Source: Ceratothoa steindachneri (Eukaryota; Arthropoda; Malacostraca; Isopoda; Cymothoidae). Taken from it: a stretch of 64,000 bases of DNA. The stretch is from contig OZ018326.1 of NCBI GenBank assembly GCA_963969495.1, positions 2,612,444 through 2,676,443 on the forward strand, written 5' to 3'. Under the pieces are notes generated by a model, which searched no databases, was not told where the DNA came from, and was given only the letters and a program-made list of their open reading frames with translations. The translations under genes were made by a program, and so were the position numbers. Positions 45,793 to 58,099 of the stretch are shown in pieces; within the stretch, counting starts at the first letter, position 1; the number at the start of each line of letters is the position of its first letter.

Positions 45793-46626
45793 TGTAATGC
45801 CGGCAAAAGACAACAGTTAGAGGAAGCCCCCTCGGAAATTCCCTCTATTCTCCCAAGGCCACGTGCGCCAACGTGAGAGTTTTAGAAAGTTCAAGAAAAA
45901 ATCGATCTCTCGCTTAATCACCCGTCACAGCTACATTAGCTTTCGGGCGCCACACGCCTCCCCCCCCCCCTTCTCCTGCAATAACGCTGTGCGCAGCCAC
46001 ATTAACCCTACCTTCATATCGCGAGACTAGTTTCATCGTCTGGACCAACGCGTTATTATGAAATGTGTTTGTTTAGACTGAGGCGTCTATCGGATCAGCC
46101 TCCCGGATATTTAACACGAAGTTCACCATCTCTCGAGGCAATTAAAGCCCACCATCTACTCCGTTCAGATTGCCGTCTCTTTCCCATGAACCACCGTAAC
46201 CCGTCGTCGTACGTCGGAGAAGAGCTCTTCAGCAAATCTAACTTCGTTAAGAATTGGTCTCTGTTCAGAGGAAAGCTATCGAGCCTCTTTTTTCCCAAGA
46301 GAGTTGTGCGGCCCTCTCATCCTCACCTCCCCTTCAAAATTCCTGTTCTTTTGAGACTGAGACTCCCTACCGATCTGTAGAATCGTCTTGAGTTGAGATT
46401 ATGTCTCTCTGGAGCAGAGAAAATCTCATTCTCTACCCCATCTTCAAGTCCTCCTCGTCAGGACTCACTGAAGTATTTTCTTGGAGACCTAAGCCGATGT
46501 CTCCCCCCTTTCCCTTCAATTCGCCGGCGCTTGAGGGTAAAGTGATCTTGTCTGGTCATCCCCAGATAAACTCTTTAACCTTCACTTAATTCATTTAACT
46601 ACCATAACTAATTTGTTCACCCCCTT

Positions 46627-46685
<59 letters not shown>

Positions 46686-46930
46686 CCCCATTTTATTATA
46701 TATATTAGAATTATATTTGGGTGTATTGTATTTATATATTCTTTGAATTGCAACTTGGCAAGCCATTAGTCAAAACCCGGTCAACCGTAAATCGCACTCT
46801 TTATTAATCACCCCAGACATATCTCTCAAGCGGCTTTTTGTTAGCTCTCTGCCAGTGCTTGTGTACGACTCTGAGCGCCGAGTTAGTCTACACAAGCATA
46901 CCTCGCCAGTCTTAATAATCTTAATGTTCT
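45793..46930 (+). repeat. solitary LTR-like sequence related to the C LTR
   Basis: The C-rich first half and the AT-rich end share segments with the 3' LTR of element C. Examples are CTGGAGCAGAG at 46412, CCCCTTTGTATATATA at 46621, and TTGAATTGCAACTTGGCAA at 46742 for the C LTR's TTGAACTGCAACTTGGCAA. No internal region is attached. Termini are uncertain because no target duplication was found. Confidence 0.55.
46629..46682. repeat. (TA)n microsatellite inside the LTR-like sequence
   Basis: About 27 TA units at the spot where the C LTR has only TATATATATGG, so the tract expanded inside an LTR. Confidence 0.95.
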
Positions 46931-47231
46931 TGGGTATGTAACACGCATTTGCTCTTGTTTTTGTAATAAATTACTTTATATTTTGTGTTAGTTTTCATTG
47001 TTCTTTATTTATTTTATACGCTGTGTAATTTATTGTTTTTTCTTTCTTTTTCGCTTCTTTCTTCACATCACGTTTGGGTTGAATGAGTCTGCTCGATTAG
47101 ACTTGGTCGAAATTGGTGATTTTTCCTAATTCGCAGTTATTGCGTCTTAATTGGTTCGTTGTCGCATTCTTTTTGTAAATTGGCATTTCTGTCATGCTTA
47201 GAAAGGCACTTCGCCTCTGCCAGCTACTTGG

Positions 47232-50150
47232 CTAGTGGAACTTGGAAAGATGGCTCGAATTATAACTCTTTAATTTTTGATTAACCCGTTCTTCCTCTTT
47301 CATTGTCAGTTTTTCTATGAATTTGTTAATGGGAGTTATCCCTGCCTCCCTGTGCAGCTTTTCTTGTCTTCTTTCTCGCGTGCGTGTACCCGTATTTAGG
47401 TATACGCCGTAATTCTCCGCTGTTTTATTCTCCTCTTTTGTCTCTTCGGGAGACAAGAGAGGACGAAGGCTAAGTATAGCAACGTAGATCTTACACTGTT
47501 ATTGTAGATCTGTTATTGTTGCTTTCACAGAGATTTCTAAACATTTATTGAGTGCTTTGTGTCTTCGAGGGGCAAGAGAGGACGGAGGCGTGGTATAGCA
47601 ACAGAGATCTTACACTGTAGTTGTAGATCTTTTATTGTTGCTCTCACGGAGATTTCTAAACATGTATTGAATCCTGACTGCGACCGATACCTTGGAAATT
47701 CTATCATCGACGTGCTTCCAGCACCCGAATGAAGTAATCTTCATTCCGAGTAAATTGAACTTCGTGATGTAGGGATAGCGCCTTTCCCTCACCCTTACAT
47801 CTGAAAGTAGCCTCCTTCCCATGAGGCCTACTTTAAATTTTTATTTATTCGTTCGAGTCTTCCAATGTGCCTAGAATTTGTTCAATCTCTCAATTTCTGC
47901 CGCTAAAATTTGCGCTTGCATAGGTGCATTCCTCCAAGGACAAGTGATTTTCTGGATGAAATCATCGGCGGATTAAATGTTGAGGCAAGCGGGGTTCGCA
48001 TTGAGCGGAAGCTTCGTTCCATCCATTCACCCTAAAGTGACAAACACCACTCTCTCCATGACGTAGTCACAAAGAGATCTTTCTAAGTTTTCACTTTGGC
48101 CCAGCCGTAGGAACTTGAATTGCATTATCCGTTGCTACACCTTATAAAATTCCTTTGATACATCCCGAAAAACAATGTCCACGTAACCCCTTTGCAGTTT
48201 GTCTCGGCAAGCTTTTGTGTGATGATGTTTATCGCCATCGCCATACTTCTCTTTTTTCTTAACCCGAATTGATACGGGTTGTAGGTGGAGTTTTTTCTCT
48301 AGGTGAGATACCAACCAGGCTTTGGTTGAGGATTTTCTCGAAGAGCTTTCCGCCAAATTCTAGAAGTGAAATTAGCCATTAGCTCTCTCTCTTTCTAAAT
48401 GTTGGGTCCTTTGCATGCTTTAACAAAAACATAATTATTGCTGGGTTATAAGCATCTGGAAAGTATTCCGTGTTTAGACCTGCGTTAAAAATTCGTCTCA
48501 TTCATTCATTTGATGAGGTCGGCTGGTGCCATTTCGAAGTTAAACTTTGTAAGCTCTGATTGTTCTGCAGCTCTTTGACGGAATGAACGGAGCGCGCAAA
48601 GTAGTTCCACATCGGAGTTCTTGGCGTCGCTGTCGCGCTGTCAATCCACCTGGTGGTGATGGTGATTCCTATGTATTTATGTATTGAGCTCGTCTATGAT
48701 ATTGCTTTCGAACTCTATATCATAATCTTCCTTTTCTTTTTCACTTATAGTGAAGATTCTTTCACAATAACCTCGGAGTATTCCTTCTATTCGTCTTCCC
48801 TTTATTTCAATGGTTCCGCCTTCTTCTAATATCTCCAGTATATTCGTTCTTCCGGTTGATCCTATGAGACTCCTAATTTTATTCTAAAATTCTTTCGGAG
48901 ATGCATCGTGTCAAAGCTTTCGATCGCGTCCTCCCAGCATCTCCACTGTTGTTCAAGGATCAACTAATTGAGCTCTTCTTTGATCTCTTTACTTCGTTGT
49001 ATCGAGTCAATTGATGCAATTCTGATCATAATTTTATACAGTAATTTCAGCTCACGATATAAATCCTTCATGTATTCAGTCCACCTCTAGGTTGTGATGG
49101 AATTATACTGGGATTTAAGGAAACAAGCTCTACTCGCGTTGATAAGATTGTTGTTAAGTTCGTCGACTGCCTCGTCGATTTCTTCGAGAGTTGCTCTATC
49201 CAAGTTTGGCGGATGGTAGGCCTTATCAGATGTGCATACCCGTTCTCAGTCTGCTTTTTTGTAGTTTTTCTGACTATAACTGGGACTTAAATAAGGTTCC
49301 TTTTGGTTGTAAGGAGGATCCCTATATGGTCGCTACATGGTACTTGGACTGGTTTCATTGAATAATTTAACGTTAGCTAACGGTTGTGAAGGCTTATATC
49401 TGGTTTCGTGGCACTCCTTCCTCTGACGAAGGTGGAGAAGTCCAAGCCTATTCACTGGACAATATGTATTTCTGTCCAGCAAACTGTCTAGGCTACTTAC
49501 ATATCCGTTTAGTGTCGTGTAGCCGGATTCCCGACATCTAGTGTTCAGATCCCGCATCCAATGGTGGGAGCTATTCTGAAAAATAGGCTAGTGAGAGAAT
49601 GTAAAGATATATGACCCCTCCTTGGTGGCTGGTACTCGGTGGCTATGACCAGTTTTCTAATATCGAGTTCGAACTTAATCGCGTGATAAGATTTTTCGAG
49701 ATTTCTGAATTGATTGTATTTGATTCCTGTTTTAATCGTAAAAAGGCACCGTCGTACCGCTATTGCAAGTAATTTGTGATTAACACATCCTAATTCCAGA
49801 TCTTCATTTCTGGATTAAGCGTGTTAAACCCATGCTCTGAAATTAAGATGATATCTGCATCAATTTTATTGAATACGTTACGTAAGGTGTCCTTTGTGTC
49901 GTCCAGCCTTCGGTGTTAATTTTCAGAAATCTTAGTGCATTTAGTTACATGATGAGATGTAATTACCGATGTTTCCTCTTATGCTTAATTTTATTTTAGG
50001 CCTGTGAGGCAGCCATAGTGTACCCAGGCTTTCCACTTATCGAGGGAGGACTTGAATTTGCTCTTCGTCGCTCGTGTATGAGTGCATGAGCCCTCATCAC
50101 TGTCCGAAGAGGTGGTTTCTTCTTCTTGAACGCCTTGGAGCATTCGGGAT
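47232..50150 (-). pseudogene. LINE ORF2 (endonuclease and RT), minus strand
   Basis: The endonuclease end gives RDLNTRCRESGYTTLNGY near 49550, the GDLN-type motif with R in place of G. RT gives LEKKLHLQPVS, HHHTKACRDKLQRGYVDIVF and RDVSKEFYKVW at 48135-48356; the catalytic aspartate of the usual AFD is absent (EFY). Past the RT come NLLGMKITSFGCWKHVDDRI (47770-47700) and AGITPINKFIEKLTMKEEER (47330-47270). These are the post-RT and C-terminal segments of jockey-like proteins. The GVPQG and YADD blocks were not found in an open frame. Confidence 0.75.
47439..47676. repeat. 118-120-bp tandem duplication within LINE ORF2
   Basis: GGCAAGAGAGGACGGAGGC at 47571 repeats ACAAGAGAGGACGAAGGC at 47453. 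The following GTATAGCAAC, GAGATCTTACACTGT and GAGATTTCTAAACAT run in parallel. About 90 percent identity by eye. Confidence 0.85.
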
Positions 50151-50189
50151 CCGCGGTCATAATGACCGAAGGCAGGTTATTTGAGTTCA

Positions 50190-51110
50190 GTAACGCTTTT
50201 AGGACCTGGTTATAACAGCCAGGTTCACCGCGTTAGGCATGCTCGCATGCGGAATTGAAATCAGGATCTTTGCGCTTAGCTCTTTCGTATAATTCATTTC
50301 TGCTGGGGATGCCCTCAATGGTGGCATCCTTTTTCTTTTCTTCGCGCCGTTAGCGCAGGGGTTTTGTTTCGTCATCTTCTTTGCTTCCTCCATCTTCTTT
50401 TTATTTCTTTTCGCTTCGGGCAGTTTAGGGCCATAGCCTTTTGTCCACCCCGTCAGTTCAGACATTTCTTCTCGGAGCTTTTCCATGTCTCATAGCGGTA
50501 ACCTTCCGTGGCACATTTGCTGCACCACAGTTTCCCGTTTTCTGGGCAGTTCGAGTAATGTGGCTCTCGAGTTTGTAACAGACGAAGCACATTTGAATGC
50601 TTTGAAATTTTTCTTGTTCAATGTTGCATCTGGGGATCCTCATGTTGAATATGAGGCATCCTTCTGTCGTTGCTTTGAGTGCCATTTCAGTTGATTGAAA
50701 AGTGACTTTAAATATTTGTGTGTGGTCACGGAATTTGATTATTTCCTTGACCTCACCCACGTGTATTGTTTCTTAATTTTACTTTTCAATTCTTGGGCCG
50801 AGTGCTCGCCAACCCAGCTCTCCACTTTTTGGCAGGTCATGCTTCGGTTGGCTGCCACTTGTGTTTTTTTTTTGGCCTCAAAGCCGATGGACTTTAAAAC
50901 TTCGGCTCCCTCTTCGGACAGAAGCCAGTCAAAATCCTTTGTTTCTGCCCAGATTGCAATGAAACCAGAGGAGACTTCGATAAGCTTAATCAAAGCTACT
51001 CTTAGTCCTGCGAATAGCGTCTCGCAAAGCTTACTCTTCTCTGGGCTTTCATTCTTTGGATGGTCCGGAGGGGGAGCCTCTTATTGAGGGTCTCCATGGT
51101 CTTACTTATT
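50190..51110 (-). pseudogene. LINE ORF1 (gag-like), minus strand
   Basis: Open pieces give IKLIEVSSGFIAIWAETKDF and GFEAKKKTQVAANRS (50990-50850), then EIIKFRDHTQIFKVTFQS and MCFVCYKLESH (50745-50590). The cysteine pattern starts a CCHC knuckle whose last part is altered. The C-terminal stretch has ELSAKILISIPHASMPNAVN, which aligns with NSTKILTCILYAHVRNLTNP in the plus-strand copy. The protein would bind LINE RNA. Confidence 0.7.
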
Positions 51111-51400
51111 CTTCTACTATGTCCTCTTGTTGTCTTTTCCTGAAAACAAAGTATAATTATGTATTTGTGTTTTTTAGCTGAGGTGAAGTGGACAGAAAAC
51201 TTTGAATGAACGCTCCCGTCCCTTTTACAGTTGTTCCCTAGCTCATATACTGCCAGGATGATGGCTGATGATGGATGAGATGGATCCCGAATGGGAACCT
51301 CGAAAGGGATGAATAATGGCAAATTTGATGGAATTTGTGGCCAAATCAAATGCCGATACCTTTTTTTCACCGCCTTTTGTGTACTTACGCCATAACTACT
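51111..51400 (-). other. 5' untranslated part of the minus-strand LINE
   Basis: On the minus strand, CATCTCATCCATCATCAGCC and the following GGGAACAACTGTAAAAGGGA show loose similarity to 59430-59480 of the plus-strand copy. Confidence 0.4.
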
Positions 51401-52430
51401 TCCAACTATATAGAGACGAGTGCTAATTCACTCTATGATTCTGGCCGGACCCCTCAGATTTGAGGATTTCTCCTCCACCCGAGGGCTGCAGTAAGTCCAA
51501 ATTTCGAGAAAATTTCTGACTTCCGCTTCTGCTGTAGGCTAATCCTCAAACAAGCTTTCAAATAAATCATGTCAGTCTAAGTGGACGGCATAATCCAGAC
51601 AAAATTAATGAATGGCAGGGATCCGAGCCAGGTTTCCACACAGATCGATGGACGAAAGCAGTGCGGTTTTAAGCTCTCATTTGTTTTCAATATATTCTCT
51701 TGGAAAAAATATTATTTCTCCCTTTCGTAAAAGTAAATAAAAAAATTCACCAAAAGACATTCCGTTTAGGTTGTTTTCTGTCAGCGGTGCTCAAAGTCCT
51801 TAACTAAGCAAAGTAAAGTTTGTATCCGTATAGCTAGTCGAATGCTTAGCCCTCAGCATTAGTACGAGAGAGAAGAAGAGAAGTGAGAGAGATGATAAGG
51901 AGAGATAGCATGAGGTTTTTTGTTGTTTATTTTCGTGTGGGGAAGGGAAATTAAAAGTGTGAATATGTGTTAGACTATATATGTGCAAGGATACTTGCTG
52001 ATCTCTTTCAAGTGATTGTTTCTAAATTATTTCTTTCATTATTTCTACATAGTTTGGTTTAACTTTTTTCAGGTAAGTCAGAGCTATTTCTTTTAATAAT
52101 GCATTCCTCTATGTATATGTGGTTATTTGAGTTTTTGTTTGACCTTGTTCAGGTCAGTTAGTGCTAATTCGTTTGATAATTTATTCTTATAGGAATATAT
52201 GTATCTGCATTTATCTATACGTTTCTGCTATCTTTTTATTTCTTTTGATTTGTGTTTCCTTGTATTTTATTACTTCTACTTAGGGCATTCATGCCTTTGT
52301 TTTATATATTGTGATTGCTTGAGTTTCTTCTTATTTTTCTTAGTGTTTATGTAAAGTCATTTAAATATCGCCCGTTCCCTTTGCCTTAGGTGGAGTCTAC
52401 TGCTTTGGATTCTTAGCATCCTACTTGTCT
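51401..52430. other. unassigned sequence between two LINE copies
   Basis: T-rich to 52400, with no gene motif. Confidence 0.4.
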
Positions 52431-52439
52431 CTGTGTGAT

Positions 52440-53420
52440 TCCCTTCTATTTTTCCCAGATTTTCTTTGCCCCGTTTGTTAGGGTTATCTTTATTGGTTCT
52501 AATTCAGCTGTTTTGATAATTTCCTTTCTCCTTTTTTATTTCTTTCCTTTTGATGTTTTTTAGGAGGTATATTGCTTTGTTTTGTACTCTTTAAAGTTTC
52601 TTTTTGTTCGAGTTTGAGATCGTGAGCATTGGGATCGGAGTGTATGTTAAGACAGATTCGAATAAGGCTTTGTAGACCGTTCTTTTTCGTCTTCAGTTCA
52701 TGTTTCGGAGAGTGTAAGGCAGCCTTATACACATTTTAGCTTTGGCTACCCTCGCATTTGTATGTGCGTAATAGCCTCCTGATCCGATCTGAAGTCCCAG
52801 TGCACTTTCCTCTGTCGCATAGTTATAATTAACACTGTTGATGGTAATGCGCTCCTTCTTGTGTCTTAATATCAGTTTGATCCTTAATTTCTAGATATTT
52901 GTTTGAAAATTCCATTGATTTTCTTATCAATTTATGATTTGTATTTCCCTTTCGGTGATTTTGGCCTGCCACCTTGGGTTTGTGGAGTGCGATGCAATAA
53001 TTTGACTGATATCATCCGTGTATTGAATATAGATACAACCCGGTGTCATTAGGGGCGAAAGAACAGCCGTGTATATCGCGCAAAGGGTGAGGCTCATGCA
53101 TCTCCCTTGAGGGACCCCGTCTGTATATGGAAAGTCGGTCCCTCGTGGTCCTCAATGGAGATGTAGGCTTTGTCACTGGAGATGTATTCAGCCAACATAT
53201 TTTCCATCTTGATGTCGAGACCCAGTCAAAGGAGCTTATATTTAAGTCCTTCAACCCAGACCTTGTCGAAGGCCTTCTCGACATCGCGCAGGACCACGTC
53301 CACGTAACCCTTTTCTCCTTTGGCCTACGCAATTTTTTCGGTTATTATGGCAATCCATTGGGCTAATTTATTCGACGGAGAGTTAGTAGAAATGCATTCA
53401 ACTCCCCGACGTATAAATTA
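52440..53420 (-). pseudogene. LINE ORF2 fragment (RT middle to C-terminus), minus strand
   Basis: From 53310 the minus strand reads GYVDVVLRDVEKAFDKVW, with the catalytic D intact, then AEYISSDKAYISIEDHEGP and, after shifts, QTGSLKG and YTDDISQIIASHSTNP. This YTDD is the RT active site. The open frame 52499-52732 then gives LQSLIRICLNIHSD, a post-RT segment. It is a third copy of the jockey-like group, 5'-truncated at about 53420. Confidence 0.75.
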
Positions 53421-53429
53421 GCCGAATAG

Positions 53430-54500
53430 CTTCATTAAAAAAATTAATGCGTGTTTTAGGAATACATTTCTTAGGTGAAGTTGCTTATTACAGACTGAAT
53501 TTTGCTACTCTATGTGTACCTCGTTATCTTTACATGAAACACTTTGAATCTTAACAATGGCAAAATATCTTACAAATTAATCGTTTATATTATGTTGATG
53601 GCCTATCTTTACTATGGCCAGAAAGGGCTAACCTTAATTATTCATTTACCTAACATATTCATCTTTAACTATCCCTTAATTTCAAATTTGAATGGGAATC
53701 AAAATTTAATCTCCTCTTCCTCGATGTGCTCATTCACCGTGATATTGATTCTAACTGTCTCTAATTCTGCTTCCCTTAAACCCCTTCATTCAAATCCCTT
53801 TATTCATTTTTACTCTGGGTATACCGATTAAATATAAAGATTAATTGATTCCACTATGTTCCTCCCTGCGTACATAGCTTGTGATAATCAATACATTAGC
53901 AACATTTTGCATTGTCTCTCATATCCAGCATCTTTCAGTGACGAAGAAAACCTGCAAGGCACCGAGTCCTAGCAGAAATAAAACTGACGCAAAATGCATT
54001 GTTCTCCTTTACAAATCAATTTAAAATGTCCAATTTCATGATAGTCATTATCTTTCGAAACCTCTTCAAATGTGAACTAATCCAGAATAAGCCTCCCTCC
54101 ACGAATATAGTAGGCGTATATATAATTCCATGAAAATTGCAATGAAATATATGTATATAAGAAAAACTGGACGTACCATATCTAATGGAGTTTATGAACT
54201 CCAATTTTCTGTGCACAAGGGCAACATGTCAAATGCAAAATTTTAACATATGTGGGCAACCAACAGGATGGTCGTTTATAAAATAACCAATTTAATATAT
54301 AGTTCAAATGACTAGGTTAAGCGACAAGTAGTTTGAATCCTCACTAATCGATTTCTTTCCCAAACTTTAATCTGTAGAAAGAGAATTTCAAATTTCATCA
54401 CGTGGTAAGTTCGCTTATCGCCTCACAAATGGATACACGTGAACCCAAGGAGGAACCAGCCCTGCCTTATAAATTTTTGCTCTATTTTTAGTTCATCTCG
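53430..54500. other. unassigned AT-rich sequence
   Basis: No recognisable coding or repeat content. A (CT)n tract begins at 54502. Confidence 0.4.
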
Positions 54501-54501
54501 T

Positions 54502-54522
54502 TCTCTCTCTCTCTCTCTCTTT
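54502..54522. repeat. (CT)n microsatellite
   Basis: About ten CT units. Confidence 0.9.
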
Positions 54523-54583
54523 AATTTATTTGTAAATATGTGAGGAATGTGTTAAGGTAATATTTTTTTTAGTCTTTGTACAG

Positions 54584-54612
54584 CTGAAGGATGAAGCATG
54601 ATGCTTCGAAAC
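54584..54612 (+). ncRNA. hammerhead-ribozyme-like motif
   Basis: CTGAAGGATGAAGCA, a TGA loop, TGCTTC and GAAAC. A perfect six-pair stem II (GAAGCA/TGCTTC) sits between a box I-like CTGA and an exact GAAAC box II. ACTACTCATCC follows and contains CTCATCC, which can pair with the GGATGA-side. It is probably from a Penelope-like terminal repeat. The best formed of the four motifs. Confidence 0.55.
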
Positions 54613-54839
54613 TACTCATCCAATTGTGAAGGAAAAAATCAGTCTCTAAAAGTTTTTGTTTTTCATTAAGTAAATGTCTAGATATCCGCAGTGTAATCAG
54701 TAAAGAGAAAGTTTAAGGAATTGGGTACAAATGCAAATCTTTTTTCTTATGTCGTCCTCGAAATTGTCCATTTCGCAGGGATCTGAGGACCCTTACATAA
54801 ATTAAAATTGATCAAAGGATGACAAGAATAGAGATGCAG

Positions 54840-55500
54840 ATCAGTTAAGGGAGGAAAGCATCGGTGTTAGATTGAGCCCACTGTCAATTTTGTAGTAGAA
54901 AGTTGATACGAGTATGTATAGATATCTTTCGAGGAAGAAACGTTATTGAAAAACTTTTAATTGAAAGCACGTTGAAGTATGCCAATGATCGTTCCGAAAA
55001 GGATTTCAATTAGGGGGAGGGGCATGGGCTATGCTCAGATGAAACAAAGTTTGAGTCGTTCAGCGCAAATTATTTCATAATTGCTTGGCAAGTGGTGAGG
55101 ATGACTTTCCAAAAAGACTCTTCCCACTGTATTCAAAATAGGAAGGTGGATTGATTATATTATGGTTGAGTTATTCTACAACAGATGTTGGTACTATTCA
55201 TCGAACCAAGGAAAAAATATAAATAATATCGAGAAAGATTCTTTAATATTATCTAAAATGTGATGTTCGCAACCCTTTCCTACAAAGAAAATAGGACTTC
55301 CAACACGGCAACGAGCCCAAATATGCCTCGAAATTAATTTTTTTTCTGGTTGAAGGAATAAATTATGCCTTTGAGAAAAACCATCACAGACACCTGACCC
55401 TAACTCGATAAAAAATTATGGCAGGACCTGAGGAATCAAGTGGGTCCATGCAACACCCCTTTCCCAAAACCAAATCTCATCTTTTTCACGAGTGCTATGA
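54840..55500 (+). pseudogene. Tc1-like transposase, second copy (broken)
   Basis: Frames give EKLLIESTLKYANDRSEKDF, CSDETKFESFSANYFIIAWQ (first catalytic D) and TDVGTIHRTKEKYK, then YREI. Later come FFFWLKE and LWQDLRNQ, the end of the catalytic core. It is of a different Tc1 subgroup from the copy at 43906 (WSDETKF type against WSNGNKF). Inverted ends were not found. Confidence 0.7.
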
Positions 55501-55509
55501 AGAAATAAG

Positions 55510-56261
<752 letters not shown>

Positions 56262-56303
56262 CAAGAAGAGGAGAGGAAGTACTGAATATAACATATATTG
56301 CCC

Positions 56304-56332
56304 ACGTTTCGGGCTCTGGATCTATCTTCCAG
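56304..56332 (-). ncRNA. hammerhead-like motif, minus strand
   Basis: The minus strand reads CCTGGAAGATAGATCCAGAG, then CCCGAAACG. Box II GAAAC is exact and box I is CTGGAAGA for CTGAAGA. It lies about 45 bases from the (TA)n, as at 28206, so it marks the end of another Penelope-like terminal repeat. Confidence 0.45.
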
Positions 56333-56344
56333 GCTAGAATATTA

Positions 56345-56970
56345 AAGATTTATATAAGAACAATTGCTTAACAATTATGAGAACAATGATAATTAATGGC
56401 TTTAGACTAAAATGTACTAGGATGTAAAACAAAAAGAAAAATTTCAAAATGCAATATAAACGACAAAAATCTGTATATTAAGATCACAAATAAATATATT
56501 CAAATGAATTTAATAAAGTTACAATTAGAAGAAAAGTAAAACCTCAATAAATGCACTAAAATTTATTACCTGATGCGGAGAAAGCTGTGAGCTGAATGAA
56601 TGAAATTTAAAAATTATACTAACAAGAAAGATGTGATTTAGTATTAGTTGGTTCTCTGATCTATTTAGTTGGATGGTCTAAAAACAACAAAAACAAAAAG
56701 ATGTTAGCAAGTTGGTTGTTTAAGCGGTAATTAATTCATGGTGACTAGTTAAAAAAACAAAAACAAAAAATCAAACGAAATTTATCTGGCAATATATAAT
56801 GGTGTGGAAGTAGACTCCTTATTTAACTGAAGCTAATTATATTTAATTACAAGGGACTTAATTATGAGGTCAGATTTAGATTTTGATGCGGATAATATTT
56901 TAAATTGATTATAATCTATAGGTATTTTACATAAATAGGAATGAGATTGGACAACAGAGTTTTCTTTTAC
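56345..56970. other. unassigned AT-rich sequence
   Basis: Possibly the inner part of the Penelope-like terminal region. No coding trace. Confidence 0.35.
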
Positions 56971-56974
56971 GGAG

Positions 56975-58090
56975 AGATCCATTCTTGATCTGTAATGACC
57001 CCACGGTGAGAATCAATGCAAACCTTGAGAAGCCGTTCTGTACATCCAATGTACGTTGCCAAAGAATATTTAGAACAAGTTTATTTCTATACTATTCTGG
57101 AACGCAAAATGTCAGGAATGAGGTCCTTTACAGTGAACAAAGCACATATTTTTAAGGGGTTTACAAAAATTGCCCACCTTGACAATATAATGATTCCCGT
57201 TGTCACGGCTGTTCCATAGGCATAAGAAGCACATATTCTTTCTATATCTTAGCTGCAGTCCAAGAAGTAAAGAAACTACTTTTAAATCACCTCAGATATT
57301 CGACTTATGATGCGAGGAATAAACACCTTCCAAAATAAATTTCATTGAGTCATATGTCTCTATCATCCGAACAATAAGTGCGACAGGAATTGAAGGTTTT
57401 TTGTTATCATTGCGTATCAACACAGCTTTGAGGATAACAATGCTTGCATCAATGAATAGTTTCCATTCATCAGATAACTGCTCGTTTCCTAGCTTATTCA
57501 TTAGGCCATTAACATCAGTACAGAAACAAGCACCATCTTCTTCTTTATAGACGGCAGCTCAGCCCTCAAGGCGTTTACGCAAAGTAGATATTTTTGCAAT
57601 GTCCTCTAGAAGATTATATTGCTCTAGTCTGGAGCCCAACAGTTTTGCGTTCTTCTGTGACAGTGACAAATTCCTTACCAAATCATTCAATCTTTCTTGA
57701 TTTATCAACTGCATCTTCTTTTCCTTAGAATCATCCTCATATATTTCATCGTCATTGTTATCCTCCTCTTCAGGCGATGAATCATCTTCTTTAACTGCAC
57801 TAGCTGTGGAGGAACTGCGATTGGCACCTCGATATTATGGAAACTGGTTTTATAGCTGAGTTACACTCTGGATAAACAATTTTTTACTTGTTTTTATTTG
57901 AGAATCCCGCTATATTTGTCATACAAAAGTAGCAATCAAACACATGGTTTCTTGGCTCACGCCACACCATTGGTACAGCAAAAGGCATACCCTTCCGTTT
58001 GCTATTTAGCCACTGTATGAACCCCGTATAACACACAGTACAAGATTAGTGAGGTACCCAAGGCTTGTCTTGGTCACCAACTTTACAACC
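56975..58090 (-). pseudogene. uncharacterised cysteine-rich family, copy 2
   Basis: Read on the minus strand from 58090: YYFGCKVGDQDKPWVPH, SCTVCYTGFIQWLN, GMPFAVPMVWREPRNHVFDC and YFC (zinc-type cysteine pairs). Next come an acidic linker EEEDNNDDEIYEDD, then INQERLNDLVRNLSLSQKNA and LLGSRLEQYNLLEDIA, and EEDGACFCTDVNGLM. The last part is KLFIDASIVILKAVLIRND, GDLKVVSLLLGLQLRY and MCFLCLWNSRDNGNHY. The last part looks like an RNase H-type fold with D in LFIDAS and in GDLK (my inference). Only a few stops and one or two shifts break about 350 residues. The function is not known to me; a transposon origin is likely because two copies lie in this window. Confidence 0.65.
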
Positions 58091-58099
58091 AAAATAATA

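Larger units (their letters stand above)
47230..51400 (-). mobile_element. jockey-like two-ORF LINE, minus strand
   Basis: ORF1 and ORF2 traces appear in order on the minus strand. The organisation and the motifs match the plus-strand copy at 58950-64000 (zinc knuckles, YVDIV-x-RDV in RT). Many shifts and stops show that it is old. A 118-bp tandem duplication lies inside ORF2. Confidence 0.8.
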
